This document shows positions 34,385 through 46,354 of a DNA stretch of 64,000 nt, in pieces; within the stretch, counting starts at the first letter, position 1, and each line of letters begins with the position of its first letter. This DNA comes from Hepsetus odoe (taxonomy: Eukaryota; Chordata; Actinopteri; Characiformes; Hepsetidae), in contig CM029387.1 in NCBI GenBank assembly GCA_017165825.1, forward strand, positions 17,515,561 through 17,579,560, read 5' to 3'. The position numbers and the translations under genes are program-made. The notes beneath the pieces were generated by a model, which was not told the DNA's origin, ran no database searches, and worked only from the letters and a program-made list of their open reading frames with translations.

Positions 34385-35215
34385 ACCTTGGGTGGAGGAG
34401 ATGACAAAAGACCTTTTTATATGGTGTTAATGCATCGTGAGCATTTCATAATGCATTTTATATTCATGCATCATGGCAGCTATAAATGTCATTAGTTGCT
34501 ATAATGCACACCTGAATTATCTAGAAAGGTTTAATAAATGGGTTAATGCCTATTGAGGCCGGTGGGTTTCATTGTAAAAAAAAAAATGTCTCACGGTATT
34601 AAGCACTTTTAAACAGTAAGACTTTTTGACTTATTGATGCATATATTGCTGATGCACAACCAACATGTCTATAAAAGCAATGCATCTTGCCTTATGTGCA
34701 AAAACAAATGTCCAAGGACCAGCTGTAAGCGAGCGTTTGTCAGACGCTGACCCTGGCGGAAGTTCACTAATTAAATGCCTCTTCTTGATTTACTTTAATG
34801 GACAACATGCTGCCATGTGTGGACTCGGAGGCATCACTGTCATGCAGTCAAATCAAGTAAAAAACCCAATTATTGTGATAAAACACAGGTTGTAATGCTG
34901 GTTTAAAGTGGCTTCAAATGCAGGCACGCTTGCTCATATTTTAAGCCTCGCGCTCCGGGGAGAACGGATGGAGAACCAAGACCCAATTATCATAACAAGG
35001 ATGCTGTGGAATGAGGACGGACAGCAGCAGCAGGAGGAAGTGGCGTCCATGTGTCGTTTCTGCATGATTTGGGAAGTTTTTCCAAGGTCGAGTCGTCAGG
35101 AGATTACGGATGTAGCCTTCAGGCCTTTGGCTGTGAGAGCAGTGGGCATCTATGGGGGCTTACATGGTTTTGCTGTTCAGGAGGCATAAGATCTGGACCA
35201 ATCTGTACCTCCAGG
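34385..35215. other. Candidate conserved non-coding block
   Basis: The block is repeat-free. It includes GCACACCTGAATTATC (E-box plus ATTA), CACTAATTAAATGCC (near 34766) and a CpG-richer segment near 34940-35000. It ends at a (GT)n tract. Confidence 0.35.
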
Positions 35216-35268
35216 TAATGCCAGTACATGGCTTTCTGATCGACCCCCGGGCAGGCCGGTCTGTTTAT

Positions 35269-35272
<4 letters not shown>

Positions 35273-35327
<55 letters not shown>

Positions 35328-35332
35328 TGTGC
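35273..35332. repeat. (GT)n microsatellite
   Basis: About 30 GT units. Confidence 0.98.
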
Positions 35333-35716
35333 ATTGGTGCACTTGGTGCCAGAATGTATTTGTGAAATAAATTGTCATCAGATCATCAAATCAGCCCATG
35401 TTTCAGGGAGCACTTTGCAGAGGTTCACTGGCAATGTGCAACATGCTGAGCATCTGCTTGCTTGGTGCCCTGTAGCCTGTATGGTAAAAAAAAAAAAAAA
35501 CAGCTCTATACATATATAAAGAGGGGGAGCGTCCATGTTTTCAATTTATAGTTTAGTTATTTATATATAAAATGGAATATATTTATGTATTGAATATATT
35601 GTGATTCATTATATACAGTACTAAGTGGATTTTTTTTATGGTGTACCCTGTTTGTGGGGACATAGAAAACAGATATCCAGTTTACTTTCCATGGACTATT
35701 GTTTCTTTGGGTGTTT

Positions 35717-35974
35717 TAAGTGGTGGCCTAGTGGTTCGGGCATTGGCCGCATGATCAGAGGATCGGGGGTCGAACCTCTTCCCAATAGGCTGCCCTGAGG
35801 TACCCTTGAGCAAGGTGCTATCCCCGTCACTGCTCCCCGGGTGCTTTCAATAGCTGCCCACTGCTGCACGGTGTTTGAGTGTGCATGGGTTAAATGCAGA
35901 GGTCCAATTTCGTTGTGGTTCACTGTCTGCTGTGCTGTGACCTCGCAATGACAAGGGTTGTCACTTTCACTTTA
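35717..35974 (+). repeat. SINE-A, full length
   Basis: It runs from GTGGTGGCCTAGTGGTTCGG to GGTTGTCACTTTCACTT with box B GGGTCGAACC. It is among the best preserved copies. Confidence 0.88.
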
Positions 35975-36294
35975 ATCAATAGCTGTGATTGGTCAATTTA
36001 AAAACGTTCTGCATGTCTTGCCTACTTTAATATTTAATATAAAGTTAGTGTTACGGCGGTGCGGATTAATTAAAGAACAATATATCCTGCAGCCATATGT
36101 TATCACTGTTTAAGGAAGGTACAAAAACACGTAGCTAACTGAACTCTGAATGAATGTGGACTCCTGAAACGCATTAGTGCTGAAATGCAGCTGATGTTGC
36201 AGTTGCAAGAAATATAGTAAATGATGGTTTTGGTGCAAAATGCATTTAATAAACTACAGTTCGCCCAGTGTGGAACTTATGGAACTAACGCCAT

Positions 36295-36900
36295 TTCTGC
36301 CAAAGAATGAGTACGTTATATTAATCTATTTATTTATTGGTTTTTAATTCATTTTTTATTCATGCGTTTTAATGTTGTTTAATACCGTGGATGAAAACGA
36401 TGTTCCTGAGGATGCTGTTGTTGCCAAAGAATGATTGTTTATTTGTCTGCTTAAATTATTTTAATTTATTTATTGATGCTTGCTTCTATAAATAAATATA
36501 ACATTGAGAGGATGTAATTTTTTTGCCAGAGAATGATTTGTTTATTTATTTATTATTATTTTTATATTATATTATTATATTATATTTATATTTATACTAT
36601 ATTTTAGATTTTTATTATATTTATATTATATTTATGTATTATATTATTATATTAGTTATTTATTATTTATATATTAGTCTGCCTGCATGTCTGTCTCTCT
36701 GTCTGTTTATTTTTTTATTTTTTACATTCATTCACTGATTTTATTTATGTATTTTAATGATGTTTAGTTTTATGAATAAATAAACATTTCAGAGGCTGCA
36801 TTTATTATTTTTTTGCATGATTTTATTTAATGGTGTTTAGTTTTATTAATGAGTGTTACTTATCAATTTTCCTGTACTGTAAGTCATTTAGATAATAAAA
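36295..36900. repeat. AT-rich degenerate tandem repeat, unit about 100-125 bp
   Basis: GCCAAAGAATGA recurs at about 36300 and 36422, and as GCCAGAGAATGA at about 36525. A second shared block with TTTTAATGNTGTTTA recurs near 36369, 36751 and 36828, and an AATAAATA-ACATT block also recurs. A TAT/TATTA-rich tract (36537-36675) lies inside. Confidence 0.6.
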
Positions 36901-37138
36901 AAAGGTGTCTAATAAATGAATAAATGCAATGTCATTGTGGAGAGAAAAAAAGATCTTCCTGTGTGAGTAAAAGCATGTGAGAGCAGAGCCTTCTGAAAAG
37001 CAGTGCCAGAGGAAGAGGATGTGTCTCCAGCTGTCTGTACAAACTCTCTAATGAGCTGATTATGGCCTGCTGGCAGGGACATGGTGAGGTGGGGAACGTA
37101 AAGAGCAAAGTGCAAGAACAGGCAATCTTCTGCACAAT

Positions 37139-37150
37139 GTGTGTGCGTGT

Positions 37151-37196
<46 letters not shown>
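37139..37196. repeat. (GT)n microsatellite
   Basis: About 28 GT units with two interruptions. Confidence 0.97.
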
Positions 37197-37200
<4 letters not shown>

Positions 37201-37279
37201 CCAGCACTCAATCCATCCACCAACCCCGGCTATGGTTTCTGAAAGAACTGATGTGCCCTGATTCTCTCTACGCGGATTC

Positions 37280-38360
37280 ATCTGGAGTGAGTCCAATGAT
37301 GCTTAAGACTCATGTTGTGCTCTCTCAGAGTGAATCATCCAAAAATGGAAAATCTTTGAGTGAATCTTCTGAGAGAATCTTAGCGTGCTGAACCCCTCTG
37401 TGAATAGACTTGAGTAGCAGAGTAGCTCAGATCTGATAACTGTTGGAGAATTCCTCTCAGTGAACTGATCCATGCTGGATTTTCTGTCTAGTGATTCACT
37501 TAAAAGAATCATCCTTTGCTAGAGAGTTCCTCTGACCGAATCATCCAGTTTTGGAGAATTTCTTTGATTGAACTGCTGTAGATTCTGCACCCCATGCCTA
37601 ACATATTGTTTATAGTGGAATCATCTCAGGCTTCTGATCTTACTCTGAGCACAATTGACCTCACTGGGCAGCGGCCATGGCAGGGCGGTTAGGGGCTGCA
37701 TGATCGGAGGATCGGGGTTACGAACCCCTTCCTACTAGGTTGCCCTGAGGTACCCTTGAGCAAGGTACCGTTCCCATCACTGCTCTCGGCGCTAATAGCT
37801 GCCCACTGCTGCACGGGTTTGAGGTGCATAAGCAATGCAGAGGTCCGGGCAGCGTGGCCTAGCGTGTTAGGGCGTTAGCCGTGAGATGATCGGAGGATCA
37901 GGGGTTCAAACCTTCCCACAGGGTTGCCCTGAGGCACTTTTTGAGCAAGGCACCGCCCCATCACTGCCCTCCGGCAAGCTCAGCTGCCCACTGCAACGGG
38001 CTTGAGGTGCATGGGTTAAAATGCAGAGGTCCACTCTGCTGTGGTCTGCGTGTGCTAAAAGCATGACTCGCAATGACAAGGGTTGTCACTTTCACTTCAC
38101 TGAATCGACTTTGAGCCACTGACTGAATTCAGACCTTCCAAGTGAATAGCCTGTTACTGGAGATTCCTCTGAGAGTCTTCCTGAGGGATTATCTGAAACT
38201 GGTCTTGTTTTGAGTGAATCATTGTGAGCTGCTGATTCTGTACCGAATCTTACTGTACTCCTTCTCTCTCTGAGCGAACAGTCCCATCCCAAATGGCTGA
38301 TTCTCTGTGACTGAATTATTTCAAACTGGATCTGATTCTCTCAGAATGAATTGTCCAATG
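37280..38360. repeat. Degenerate GAATC minisatellite interrupted by two SINEs
   Basis: Variants of GAGAATTCCTCTGAGTGAAT, then CATCC and AAACTGGA, recur about every 45-60 bp in 37280-37665 and again in 38099-38360. Two SINE-A copies in tandem (37669-38099) split the array. Confidence 0.7.
37669..38099 (+). repeat. Two tandem SINE-A copies
   Basis: The first (37669-37845) is 3'-truncated. The second (37849-38099) starts GGGCAGCGTGGCCTAGCG and ends GTTGTCACTTTCACTTC. Both are plus-strand and interrupt the GAATC minisatellite. Confidence 0.85.
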
Positions 38361-38407
38361 GCGCTATCTATTTTATACATATATGTATATGTGTGCATGC
38401 ATGCTCA

Positions 38408-38410
<3 letters not shown>

Positions 38411-38446
<36 letters not shown>
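38411..38446. repeat. (GT)n microsatellite
   Basis: About 18 TG units. Confidence 0.97.
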
Positions 38447-38447
<1 letters not shown>

Positions 38448-38454
38448 AGGTGCT

Positions 38455-39235
38455 CCCCTAAACCGCAGCATCAGTGAAGGCCTCATGTCATTCTTCCATT
38501 CCTTAATCAGGTCTTTTTGCCCATCTGAGGCGTGTTTGTGCTGCAGTAATGAAGCACCACAATGCAGCCGCTGGACTGTAATTGACTTGCTCTCCTCTGA
38601 TTTTCATAATGGACACTCCGACCCACAGCATGTTTATTTGCCTACGAGAGATGTCAGAAGGGATTGTAGCTTCTCCTCAGACACTCATTACAGGGGCTGC
38701 AGGCAGGCCACCCTGTGCTCCGCGCAACTAGGGCCGCCCGGGCCATTGGCTGCCCGGCTCATTATGCAGACGGAAAAACGTAAATAAATGATGTGTAGAT
38801 TTGCAGACGGGCTCAGGAAATCACAAGGCCTGAGGAGAACGTCCTGCAACCTGGGGGTGGTGGGTGGAGGGTTTCGAGGTGAAGGCCGAAAAAGAACGTC
38901 ATGTGGTCTGTTGGTTTTGGGAAAAGAGCAGAATTATAATATGTAAGTAATGAAACTAAAGCATGTCCCCTGACATGAAGACCTGGCGAGGCGAGTGGTT
39001 GTCATTGTTGTCATAGCGATGCCTGCTGTCAACCTCTCAGGTCTAATTGAAATCACATTATGTTAGCACAGCCAGTGTCTGGGTGAAAAAAAGTTGAAAA
39101 AGTCACCCAGGAACGAGAGGAAATCCCCCATCCACATTCTCTTCTTGGATATTTAACATGCAACAGCTGGACACACTGTGAAGTGGACAGAAGACATAAA
39201 GTGCATATAGGTGTAGATCTTATTGCAGGTGTCAC
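38455..39235. other. Candidate conserved non-coding block
   Basis: Repeat-free. GGACTGTAATTGACTTGC and TTTTCATAATGGACAC cores and a GC-rich GGCCGCCCGGGCC patch near 38730 are visible. No convincing coding frame. Confidence 0.33.
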
Positions 39236-39523
39236 AGTTTGTTTATGACAGTTTTATTTATTTTCTACTTTACAATCATTAGTGTTCTCACTACAGACCC
39301 AGCAGGAATGTGATCCAGATTCATTTGGAGTCCCTGTTTTTAAGCCAGTCCTCATAGTCTAAAACAAAACCATCCTCAGGAGACGAGGACAGTGCAGGAT
39401 TTCTCTCTTCAGCATTAGGGGTGTAACGATACAGCACTTTTATAAGCAATATGAAGGTCTGAGCACCATGATATGAGGTTTTGTGGTGAATGTCCAGGCA
39501 GTTAATAACAAATGCACATGGAC

Positions 39524-39810
39524 TGATAATAATAATAATAATAATGACAATAATAAAATAAATAAATGAACAATAATAATAATGATAATAATAATAATGA
39601 TGATGATGACTTATAATAATAAAATAATAATAACAAAACAATAAAATAACAATAGCAATAATAATAATAATGATAATAATAATGATGATGATGATGATGA
39701 TAACGATGATGTGATTTTAATAATAATAATAGTAATAATAATCATCATCATCATCATAAAACAAGTAAAAATAACAATAGCAATACACATACACACACAC
39801 AATAATAATA
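39524..39810. repeat. Compound (AAT)n/(GAT)n microsatellite
   Basis: About 290 bp of AAT, GAT and CAT triplets, ending in a short (CA)n and AAT. Confidence 0.95.
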
Positions 39811-40439
39811 AGGTTTGATTATGATAAACATTTCATTAAAAAAATAAAAACAGTGGACGATTCCACTTTATGTTGGTATGTCATATTTAATAAGTTTAGT
39901 CATAAACTTTGAATGGCCTTATAGTGTGTGTTCATACTGTAATATCCATGATGTAACCACTAACCCATCACATATCAAATATAGGAAATAGAAAACCATT
40001 AAAAGCTTGTTTTTATTGTTATTGTTGTTGTTGTTGTTGTTAATGAACTTATTTTTAGTTCATTAATTATGTAATTTGGTTATTCGTTTATCATTTAGCT
40101 ATTTACAATTTCCTTTTTTGTTTGTTTGTTTGTCTGAAAACAAAAACTTCATTCGGATGAATGCCAAAGTCAGCATTCATCAGTTTTTTATACCTTGTTA
40201 CTTCATCCCACTGGTCACATCAGCTGTAATTCATCATTTCATTTTAAAGACAAGATTTGTGTTTTCTATGAAAATATAATGTCTTTTTCGCACTCGTGTA
40301 ACGACTTTTGATTCCACCATCGTATCAATCAGTGGCTCGTGCAGCTCAGAGACCCTCCCTGAGCATGAAACTTAAAGATCAAAAGGATTATGATTGTGTC
40401 AAATATTGCATGTTCTTCCTGAAGGAAATCACTTTTCAC

Positions 40440-40544
40440 AGATAGACAGACAGGGCAGATACGATGAACGATGTAAAAAAATAACTATTATACCAACTAA
40501 ATCAAAACATTAATTGATTTAATTGGTATAATAGTAATAGCCAG

Positions 40545-40599
<55 letters not shown>

Positions 40600-40673
40600 C
40601 AGACAGGGCAGATACAATGATCAATGTAAAATAAAATGTATTATTTTTTTATTATTAAATAATAATAATAATA

Positions 40674-40720
<47 letters not shown>
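40440..40720. repeat. Duplicated unit with two (TA)n tracts
   Basis: AGACAGACAGGGCAGATACG occurs at 40444 and, with one change, at 40597. Each is followed by a diverged AT segment and a long (TA)n (40549-40595 and 40676-40720). The duplication period is about 153 bp. Confidence 0.85.
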
Positions 40721-40722
<2 letters not shown>

Positions 40723-41059
40723 ATTTATTTATTTAATTTATTTTTTATGCATGTATAATACATTTAATAATTCTATGCAATTTTTATGCATACATTAAAT
40801 GAATTCTTTATTGACCCTCTAGGAAGCATATTTTATTCTATATAAAAAAAAACTATAAAACACTATGCACTATATAAATTGTTACTAAGCAGAAGACAAG
40901 TTATTGTACGTGTAGGAGTACTGTAAAAAGATATACGGACACAGTAAGCGAGACAGAGAGAGCTTATTGTGTTTAGTGGGGGAAAAGCTTTTCCAAAAAG
41001 TGGCAATTTTTTCTTACAAAGTAAGCAGTGAAGAAACACGAATTGTCCCCAAACTTCTG

Positions 41060-41420
41060 ATTACCAGTGTACATTAAAATGATATGTGTCATGAAATCTT
41101 CTCAGTGAAGCGTATTGAAGATAAAATCCATGGAGAGAAAGGGCGGCTCGGCATGCACTGCTCATCGTCCACCATGAGCTGATACGGTCTTTAATGGGCT
41201 TTTCTTTTTCATTATTCGTCTGCAGCCAGATTTGCTTGTCCTGGTCTTCATGCAGTAATGAGATGATTGGCTCTTCCCTCTAACTTTCATTTCCCAATCA
41301 TCCTCTGCTCACTCATGGCCTTATAGACATCATTAAAGTAATTACTGCAAGCTCTAGCAGTTACAGGCAAATCGTGCAGCAGGGGGGTGAGCTTTCTTCC
41401 TTTCCCTTCCTTTAGCCTAG
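41060..41420. other. Candidate conserved non-coding block
   Basis: Repeat-free. It carries the inverted pair GATGATTGG (41262-41270) and CCAATCATC (41294-41302), and a palindromic GTAATTAC (41339-41346). Confidence 0.4.
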
Positions 41421-41765
41421 GCTAGGGGTGAGCTGGGTGAATGTATTTTTCACCAAACATTTGCACGGTTGTGTTGTGACAATGGTCAGAGCTCATCAGT
41501 TTCTGTGCCCGGAGAGCAGGGTCAGAGAGCCAGAAAGAAAAAAAAGAGAGGAATCTGGAATCTGAATTAGAAAAGTGCATTCATATGATATTTTCATGTG
41601 TTCTGTTCATGGAAATGGAAAATTTTTGCTTGAGACCAGAGATAGATGGATTTTCTTTTTTTTTTTTCAAATTCCTTTATTCATGTGGGCAAACGCTGGC
41701 ACGACTCTTGAAATGAAGAGATCAGTGACTTTAAAACAAAGGGAATGAGTACTGCCTTTGCCACT

Positions 41766-41935
41766 TCCTTCTTCTTCTTCTTCTTCTTCTTCGGCTGCCT
41801 TCGTTTAGGGGTCGCCACAGCGGATCATCCATTCCCATTTCTTCTTGTCCTCTGCATCTTCCTCCTTCAAACTGACCACCTGCATGTCCTCTCTGAAGAG
41901 AGAATGAAGAGGAAGACCACACAAACTTGCAGATT
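41766..41935 (-). repeat. RTE-like LINE, extreme 3' end
   Basis: The minus strand encodes the terminal residues (HAGGQFEGGRC-, EEDAEDKKKWEW- and IRCGDP-type pieces), followed by an AAG-rich simple tail read as (CTT)n on the + strand. Confidence 0.8.
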
Positions 41936-41941
41936 TGGACA

Positions 41942-42460
41942 GTAAAGTGCAGAAGGCTTTGAACTTCAGAGCAACTTCACAATCCCGGAATGGGTTCATC
42001 TATGCCACTGGAACATTGAGACACTCTTCACCATCATGTGGTCTGATGAAGAAATCTGGGTTTGGTGGAGGCCAAGAAAATGTAACCTACCAGACTACAT
42101 AGTGCTTACAGCAAAATCTGGTGGAGGTATAATAGCCTAGGCCTAGGGTTCACACAAGGCCTCTGGATCCATAATTATAATACACGCAAACATTTTGAGA
42201 AAGTCACTTCCTGGTCTGGACGTGGTATGGAGATTTTGATGTGGAGAAACGTTACCTAGTGAAAACTAATAAATTATGAGTCAGGTCTTTCAGCGTCTTC
42301 AGGAATGCTCTTTGTCAGCATAGCCCAACGTCCGACTGCCATGCTCCAAACTGTGGAAAGCATTCCTTGAAAATGTGACTGTTTTAGACGTCAAAGGGAG
42401 GGCAACTCCCTGTTAATGCCCATGCATAGGGTTGGTGTCCACATACTTTTGGCCAGTGTA
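41942..42460 (+). mobile_element. Tc1/mariner relic (family B)
   Basis: It ends with GGTGTCCACATACTTTTGGC followed by CAGTGTA, a typical terminal repeat of a fish Tc1-like family. Upstream, TCTGGGTTTGGTGGAGGCCA and AAATCTGGTGGAGGTATAAT match the region of the transposase gene around its catalytic middle. Frames are broken by several stops and by rearranged segments. The left terminal repeat is not seen. Confidence 0.75.
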
Positions 42461-43051
42461 TGTGCATGGAAGCGGAAGAATACTAACAGAAAGCAAAGAA
42501 AATGTGTGTGTGTGTTTGTGTGTAGGTTTATGCGTATTTCTAAAGGTGAATGCACACATTCCCCTATTCCAGCTGTATGTTGGAACTGAAAATTTGTCAA
42601 GGATTTTTTTGTCCTAGATCAATTGATAACAGCTATATAATACACTCACCCCGTGTCCAAATTCACCCACATTTTACAACCAAACAGGCAGACAAAGCAA
42701 CCGCCGCAACCTGAATACCCATGATTCCTTTCTTCTGTTCGGCCTCCCACGCTGCGCCCCTGATGCCGCTGTGAACAATACGCGCCATAATCCGTTTTGT
42801 TCCAGCACTGCTCACCAACGATTCATTCATAGTAACCTTGAGGACGGGCTGGAAAGCCTTCTGCCAAATATGAAGTGCTGGTCTCTCCAATTTAAGACAC
42901 AGCTGACTTTTATGGTGCATGAATGCTTTGATGGACTGAAAAGCTTTGCATTTTGTGTCAATGTTATTTCCTTATTAACTGATTACACAGGTGCACTACA
43001 GGAGTTTTTTTACAGTTAAACATCATGGTTTACAGTGATTTACAGTAAAAG

Positions 43052-43258
43052 CCAGTAGTGGCTTAGTGGTAAGGAAGCTCCCTGATTGGAGGATTGAAGG
43101 ATTAAGTGCATTAGGTTTAAGGACCAGTAGGTTACCCTGAGTTACAGCTGAGCACAGTGCCCCAACATTGCTCCCTGGGCAGTATGGGACAATGCAGAGA
43201 AGAGGTTTAGTGGTGTTGTGGTGTGTTCAGAATAACCATATAGTCACTTTCACTTTGT
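43052..43258 (+). repeat. SINE-A, diverged
   Basis: GTAGTGGCTTAGTGGTAAGG head, GTAGGTTACCCTGAG core and the tail TAGTCACTTTCACTTTG. Confidence 0.82.
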
Positions 43259-43374
43259 TTCCACTTCACTAGACCACTACTCTGTTAATCAATGGTCAGT
43301 GACCCCAAAGGACTGCCAGCAAGCAAAGATTATATGGCTGGTGGACCATTCACAGATTCTCACAGCAGCAGTTT

Positions 43375-43376
<2 letters not shown>

Positions 43377-43409
<33 letters not shown>

Positions 43410-43479
43410 TGTGTGTGAGTGTGTGTGTAGGTGTGTTTGTGTGTGTGTGTGTGTGTATGTGTGTGTGTGTGTGTGTGTG
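43377..43479. repeat. (GT)n microsatellite, compound
   Basis: About 103 bp of GT with GA and TA interruptions. Confidence 0.97.
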
Positions 43480-43849
43480 ATAAGATAAATCGATAGATAG
43501 ATACAAACATCATTTCAACTTGGACATAACAAAACTGTAGTAAACAATTCTGCAAATACGAAAATGTGTGAAATCAGAAATCCTGAATGGTCTGAACTGA
43601 ACTGCAGGATTTTGATCCTGAACAGCTGTATAATATATATTACAATGAATGTACAGGGCATATTTGTTCCTCACTATTATCAGGAGCCTATAGAGCCCCA
43701 AATTGTTGGCAGACAATCAAGAGGGCCTTATTCAATTACTATCAAAATGGATATGTTCCAATAAGAGCTTTTTTAACTGGACCCCAGAAAGACTGTGAAA
43801 CCTCATTTCCAACAACAGAGTGGTCACATGTGTGCATCCTACAAAAGAG

Positions 43850-44060
43850 GAGGCAAGTGACCCCGCCATCTTCTATCTGCTTGCTAATAATCCATTCACA
43901 ATGAGAATGAACAGGCCTTCAGGTTAAAGCACAAGCATCACCTCCGTCTGCTAATCACCACGGCCTGCTTATCCGCTGTGAGTGCATCTATAAGCCTCAT
44001 CTATAATAACCCTTATTTTCCTCTGGCTAATCCGGTCATTTGTTCTGTCCCCCTTTTCTT
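43850..44060. other. Candidate conserved non-coding block
   Basis: Repeat-free. TGCTAATAATCCATTCACAA, CTGCTAATCACCACGG and TGGCTAATCCGG carry TAAT/TAATCC cores (bicoid/OTX-like K50 homeodomain type). Confidence 0.35.
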
Positions 44061-44384
44061 TTCTTTAGCTCCAGGGGCAGTGTTAGATGCTAGCACTGCA
44101 TAAATAGGTGTCACTAACATGTGCTGTCTGTTCAGGCCACTTCAGAGCAGTAGAGGACACTTCTGATCTGCAGGACTGAGGACCAAAGCCTTCAGCTGCA
44201 GGTAGTTTCTAATTGTTTACTGCTAACTGAAGGGGAAGCAAGGAAGGAAATACTGCTGTAAGCCTGCTGTAGCAAAACAAACTCAGCACATTCACAATTT
44301 TTGGAAAATTCTCCATAATTAAAGTTGCTTAAAGTGGTTTGACATGTAATGCATAGCACAAGAAACTTGTCATGTCAGAATTGG

Positions 44385-44588
44385 GGTGCGGATGGTGGTC
44401 TAGTGGTACTTGCCTATGGACCTATGGCTCAAGAGGTCCCAGGTTCAAATCCCACTTCTAGCACTACCACCACTGGGTCTCTGAGCAAGACCCTTAACCT
44501 TGAGTTGCTCCAGGGGGACTGTCCCTATAAATAGGACATGGAAGTCACTCTAGTTAAAAGTGTCTGCTAAATGCCATAAATGTAAGTT
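44385..44588 (+). repeat. SINE-B, full length
   Basis: Head GATGGTGGTCTAGTGGTAC, box B GGTTCAAATCCCAC, core GAGCAAGACCCTTAACC and tail AAGTCACTCTAGTTAAAAGT. Confidence 0.86.
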
Positions 44589-44779
44589 GTTCACAGTGCT
44601 GATTACATGAACCAGATGTAGAGTAAAGGTAAAATAGTCTCCAAAGAAAATATTTTTCCTGATTTACACAAATAACTTACAAAAACAAATGGATGAAGGA
44701 TGAAGAATGAAAAGGCTATTTGTCCAGATGATAGACCTGTGGAAACATGTGGTTTAGGGGAGATGGCAGTGGAGTTTCG

Positions 44780-45735
44780 AACCACATCATTTAATACAAT
44801 CTTGGAAAGCGAGAGGATGCCTGAGGAGTGGAGACAAAGTGTCCTGGTACAGATTTTCAAAGAATAAGGATGATACACAGAGCTGTAGTAACTATAGAGG
44901 GATAGAGTTGATCAGCCACAGCATGAAGTTATGGCAAAGAGTAGTGGAAGCTAGGTTAAGAGAAGAGGTGATGATTAGTGATCAGCATTACGGTTTCATG
45001 CCGAAGAGAGAGCCTACAGATGCAATGTTTACAATATGTCAGAGTGGTACAGATATGTAAGGAGGGCTGTGAGACAGTGGTGAGGTTTGCAATAGGAGTT
45101 AAAGATGCATTGAAAGTAGAGGAGGGATTACGTCAAGGGTCAGCGCTGAGCCCATTCATGTTTGCCATGACAATGGACATTTTGACATCTGACAATGGAC
45201 AAGATGAGAAAGAAGTCCTCTTGGGCGATAATGTTTACTGATGGTATTTTGATCTTTAGTGAGAGTAGGGAGCATCTTGAGGAGATCCAGGAGAAATGGA
45301 AATATGCTTTAGAGAGGAGAGGAATGAAAATGAGAAGGACAAAGGCAGAATACATGTGTGTGAACGAAAGGGAGGAAAATGCAAGGAGAAGAAGTGACAA
45401 AGGTAAAGGAATTTAAATGCTACACAAGAGAGTGGTGCTGATGAAAAGACAGGCAGCAGCGGGACAGCTCAGGTTAGATGATTTGGAAAAAGTAGGATTG
45501 AGAAGTTGGAAAATCAAGGTTGCATTGGTTTGAACATTTACAGAAGAGAGATCTCAGGAGGAGGATGTTGAAGGAGGAGTTGCCTAGCAAGGGTAAAAGA
45601 GGAAGGCCAAAGAGGATGTTTATAAATGTGGTAGAGAGAGGGGATGCAGGTGGTTGGCTTGAAGGAGGGAGATGCAGAGGACAGGAAGAACTGGAGAGGG
45701 ATGATCCACTGTGGTTACCCCTAAACAGGAGAAGA
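44780..45735 (+). pseudogene. RTE-like LINE: reverse transcriptase domain and C-terminus, broken
   Basis: The plus strand carries decayed ORF2 of an RTE-type retrotransposon. Visible are RT motifs around KNKDDTQSCSNYRGIELISH (44850-44915), KLWQRVVEARLREEV, DQHYGFMPKR (45020 region), LRQGSALSPFMFAMTMDIL (45125-45190) and, in another frame, WAIMFTDGILIFSESREH (45220-45265), in which the catalytic A/FADD-type box reads FTDG. KRGRPKRMFINVVERG at 45600 marks the C-terminus. Several frameshifts and a deletion between the fingers and palm (near 45060) make it inactive. It is the most complete RTE copy in the window. Confidence 0.88.
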
Positions 45736-46181
45736 GGAATGGAAATTTACAAAAATGAACTTTATGCTTTAGTATAACCAGTATTCTAAAGATTGGTTTT
45801 CAAAAGTGATTTAAATTGATGAAAGTCTACTAATATACAAACATGTGGGCAAATGTTATGCAGGGTTGCATGGAAGGATGTTGGGTACACAGTTACAGAC
45901 AATGTAAAACTGGATTGCCATGGGTTCATTAAAAAAATACTGACGATATGAAAGGATATTGCTAATTGGCACAAACATAAAAGCATTTCTTTGAATTATG
46001 GAGCTCCATCAAATACCTTTAGAGCAAAGTGCTGTCTGTAACTTGGAAATTATTACATAATATCAGCACCTTCACTTTCATTTTCACTTTTTCACTTTCA
46101 TCTGTGTGTTCAACAAGAACAATGAACAGTTTTACCCAAAATAATTTCTGTTTCTTAGTACATTTTATAGTTGATTTATTG

Positions 46182-46183
<2 letters not shown>

Positions 46184-46219
<36 letters not shown>

Positions 46220-46240
46220 TGGGTGTGGTTGTGGGTGTTT
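46184..46240. repeat. (GT)n microsatellite
   Basis: GT tract grading into GGGTGT units. Confidence 0.96.
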
Positions 46241-46354
46241 TGGGGTCTCAGATGTTATGATCTAGCCCACACATTAGCAGGTGTTGCCCAAGGCCCTGAT
46301 TTGATCAGAAAGCTGATCCAGAGCAGTCTACATGTATACAGATTCTTATAATCT

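Larger units (their letters stand above)
32033..35270. other. Intergenic, candidate regulatory blocks, no gene seen
   Basis: Largely repeat-free. Blocks at 32335-32790, 32800-33660 and 34385-35215 have enhancer-like texture. The only repeat is an L2-like tail with (GATG)n at 34095-34201. The longest open frame (33418 to 32795, minus, 207 codons) has no recognisable domain and overlaps other open frames in several phases, so I do not call a gene. Confidence 0.6.
35333..40900. other. Intergenic, repeat-rich and AT-rich
   Basis: No gene seen. SINE-A copies, a GAATC-type minisatellite, several microsatellites, an AT-rich decayed tandem repeat (36295-36900) and one repeat-free block (38455-39235) occupy it. 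Confidence 0.65.
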
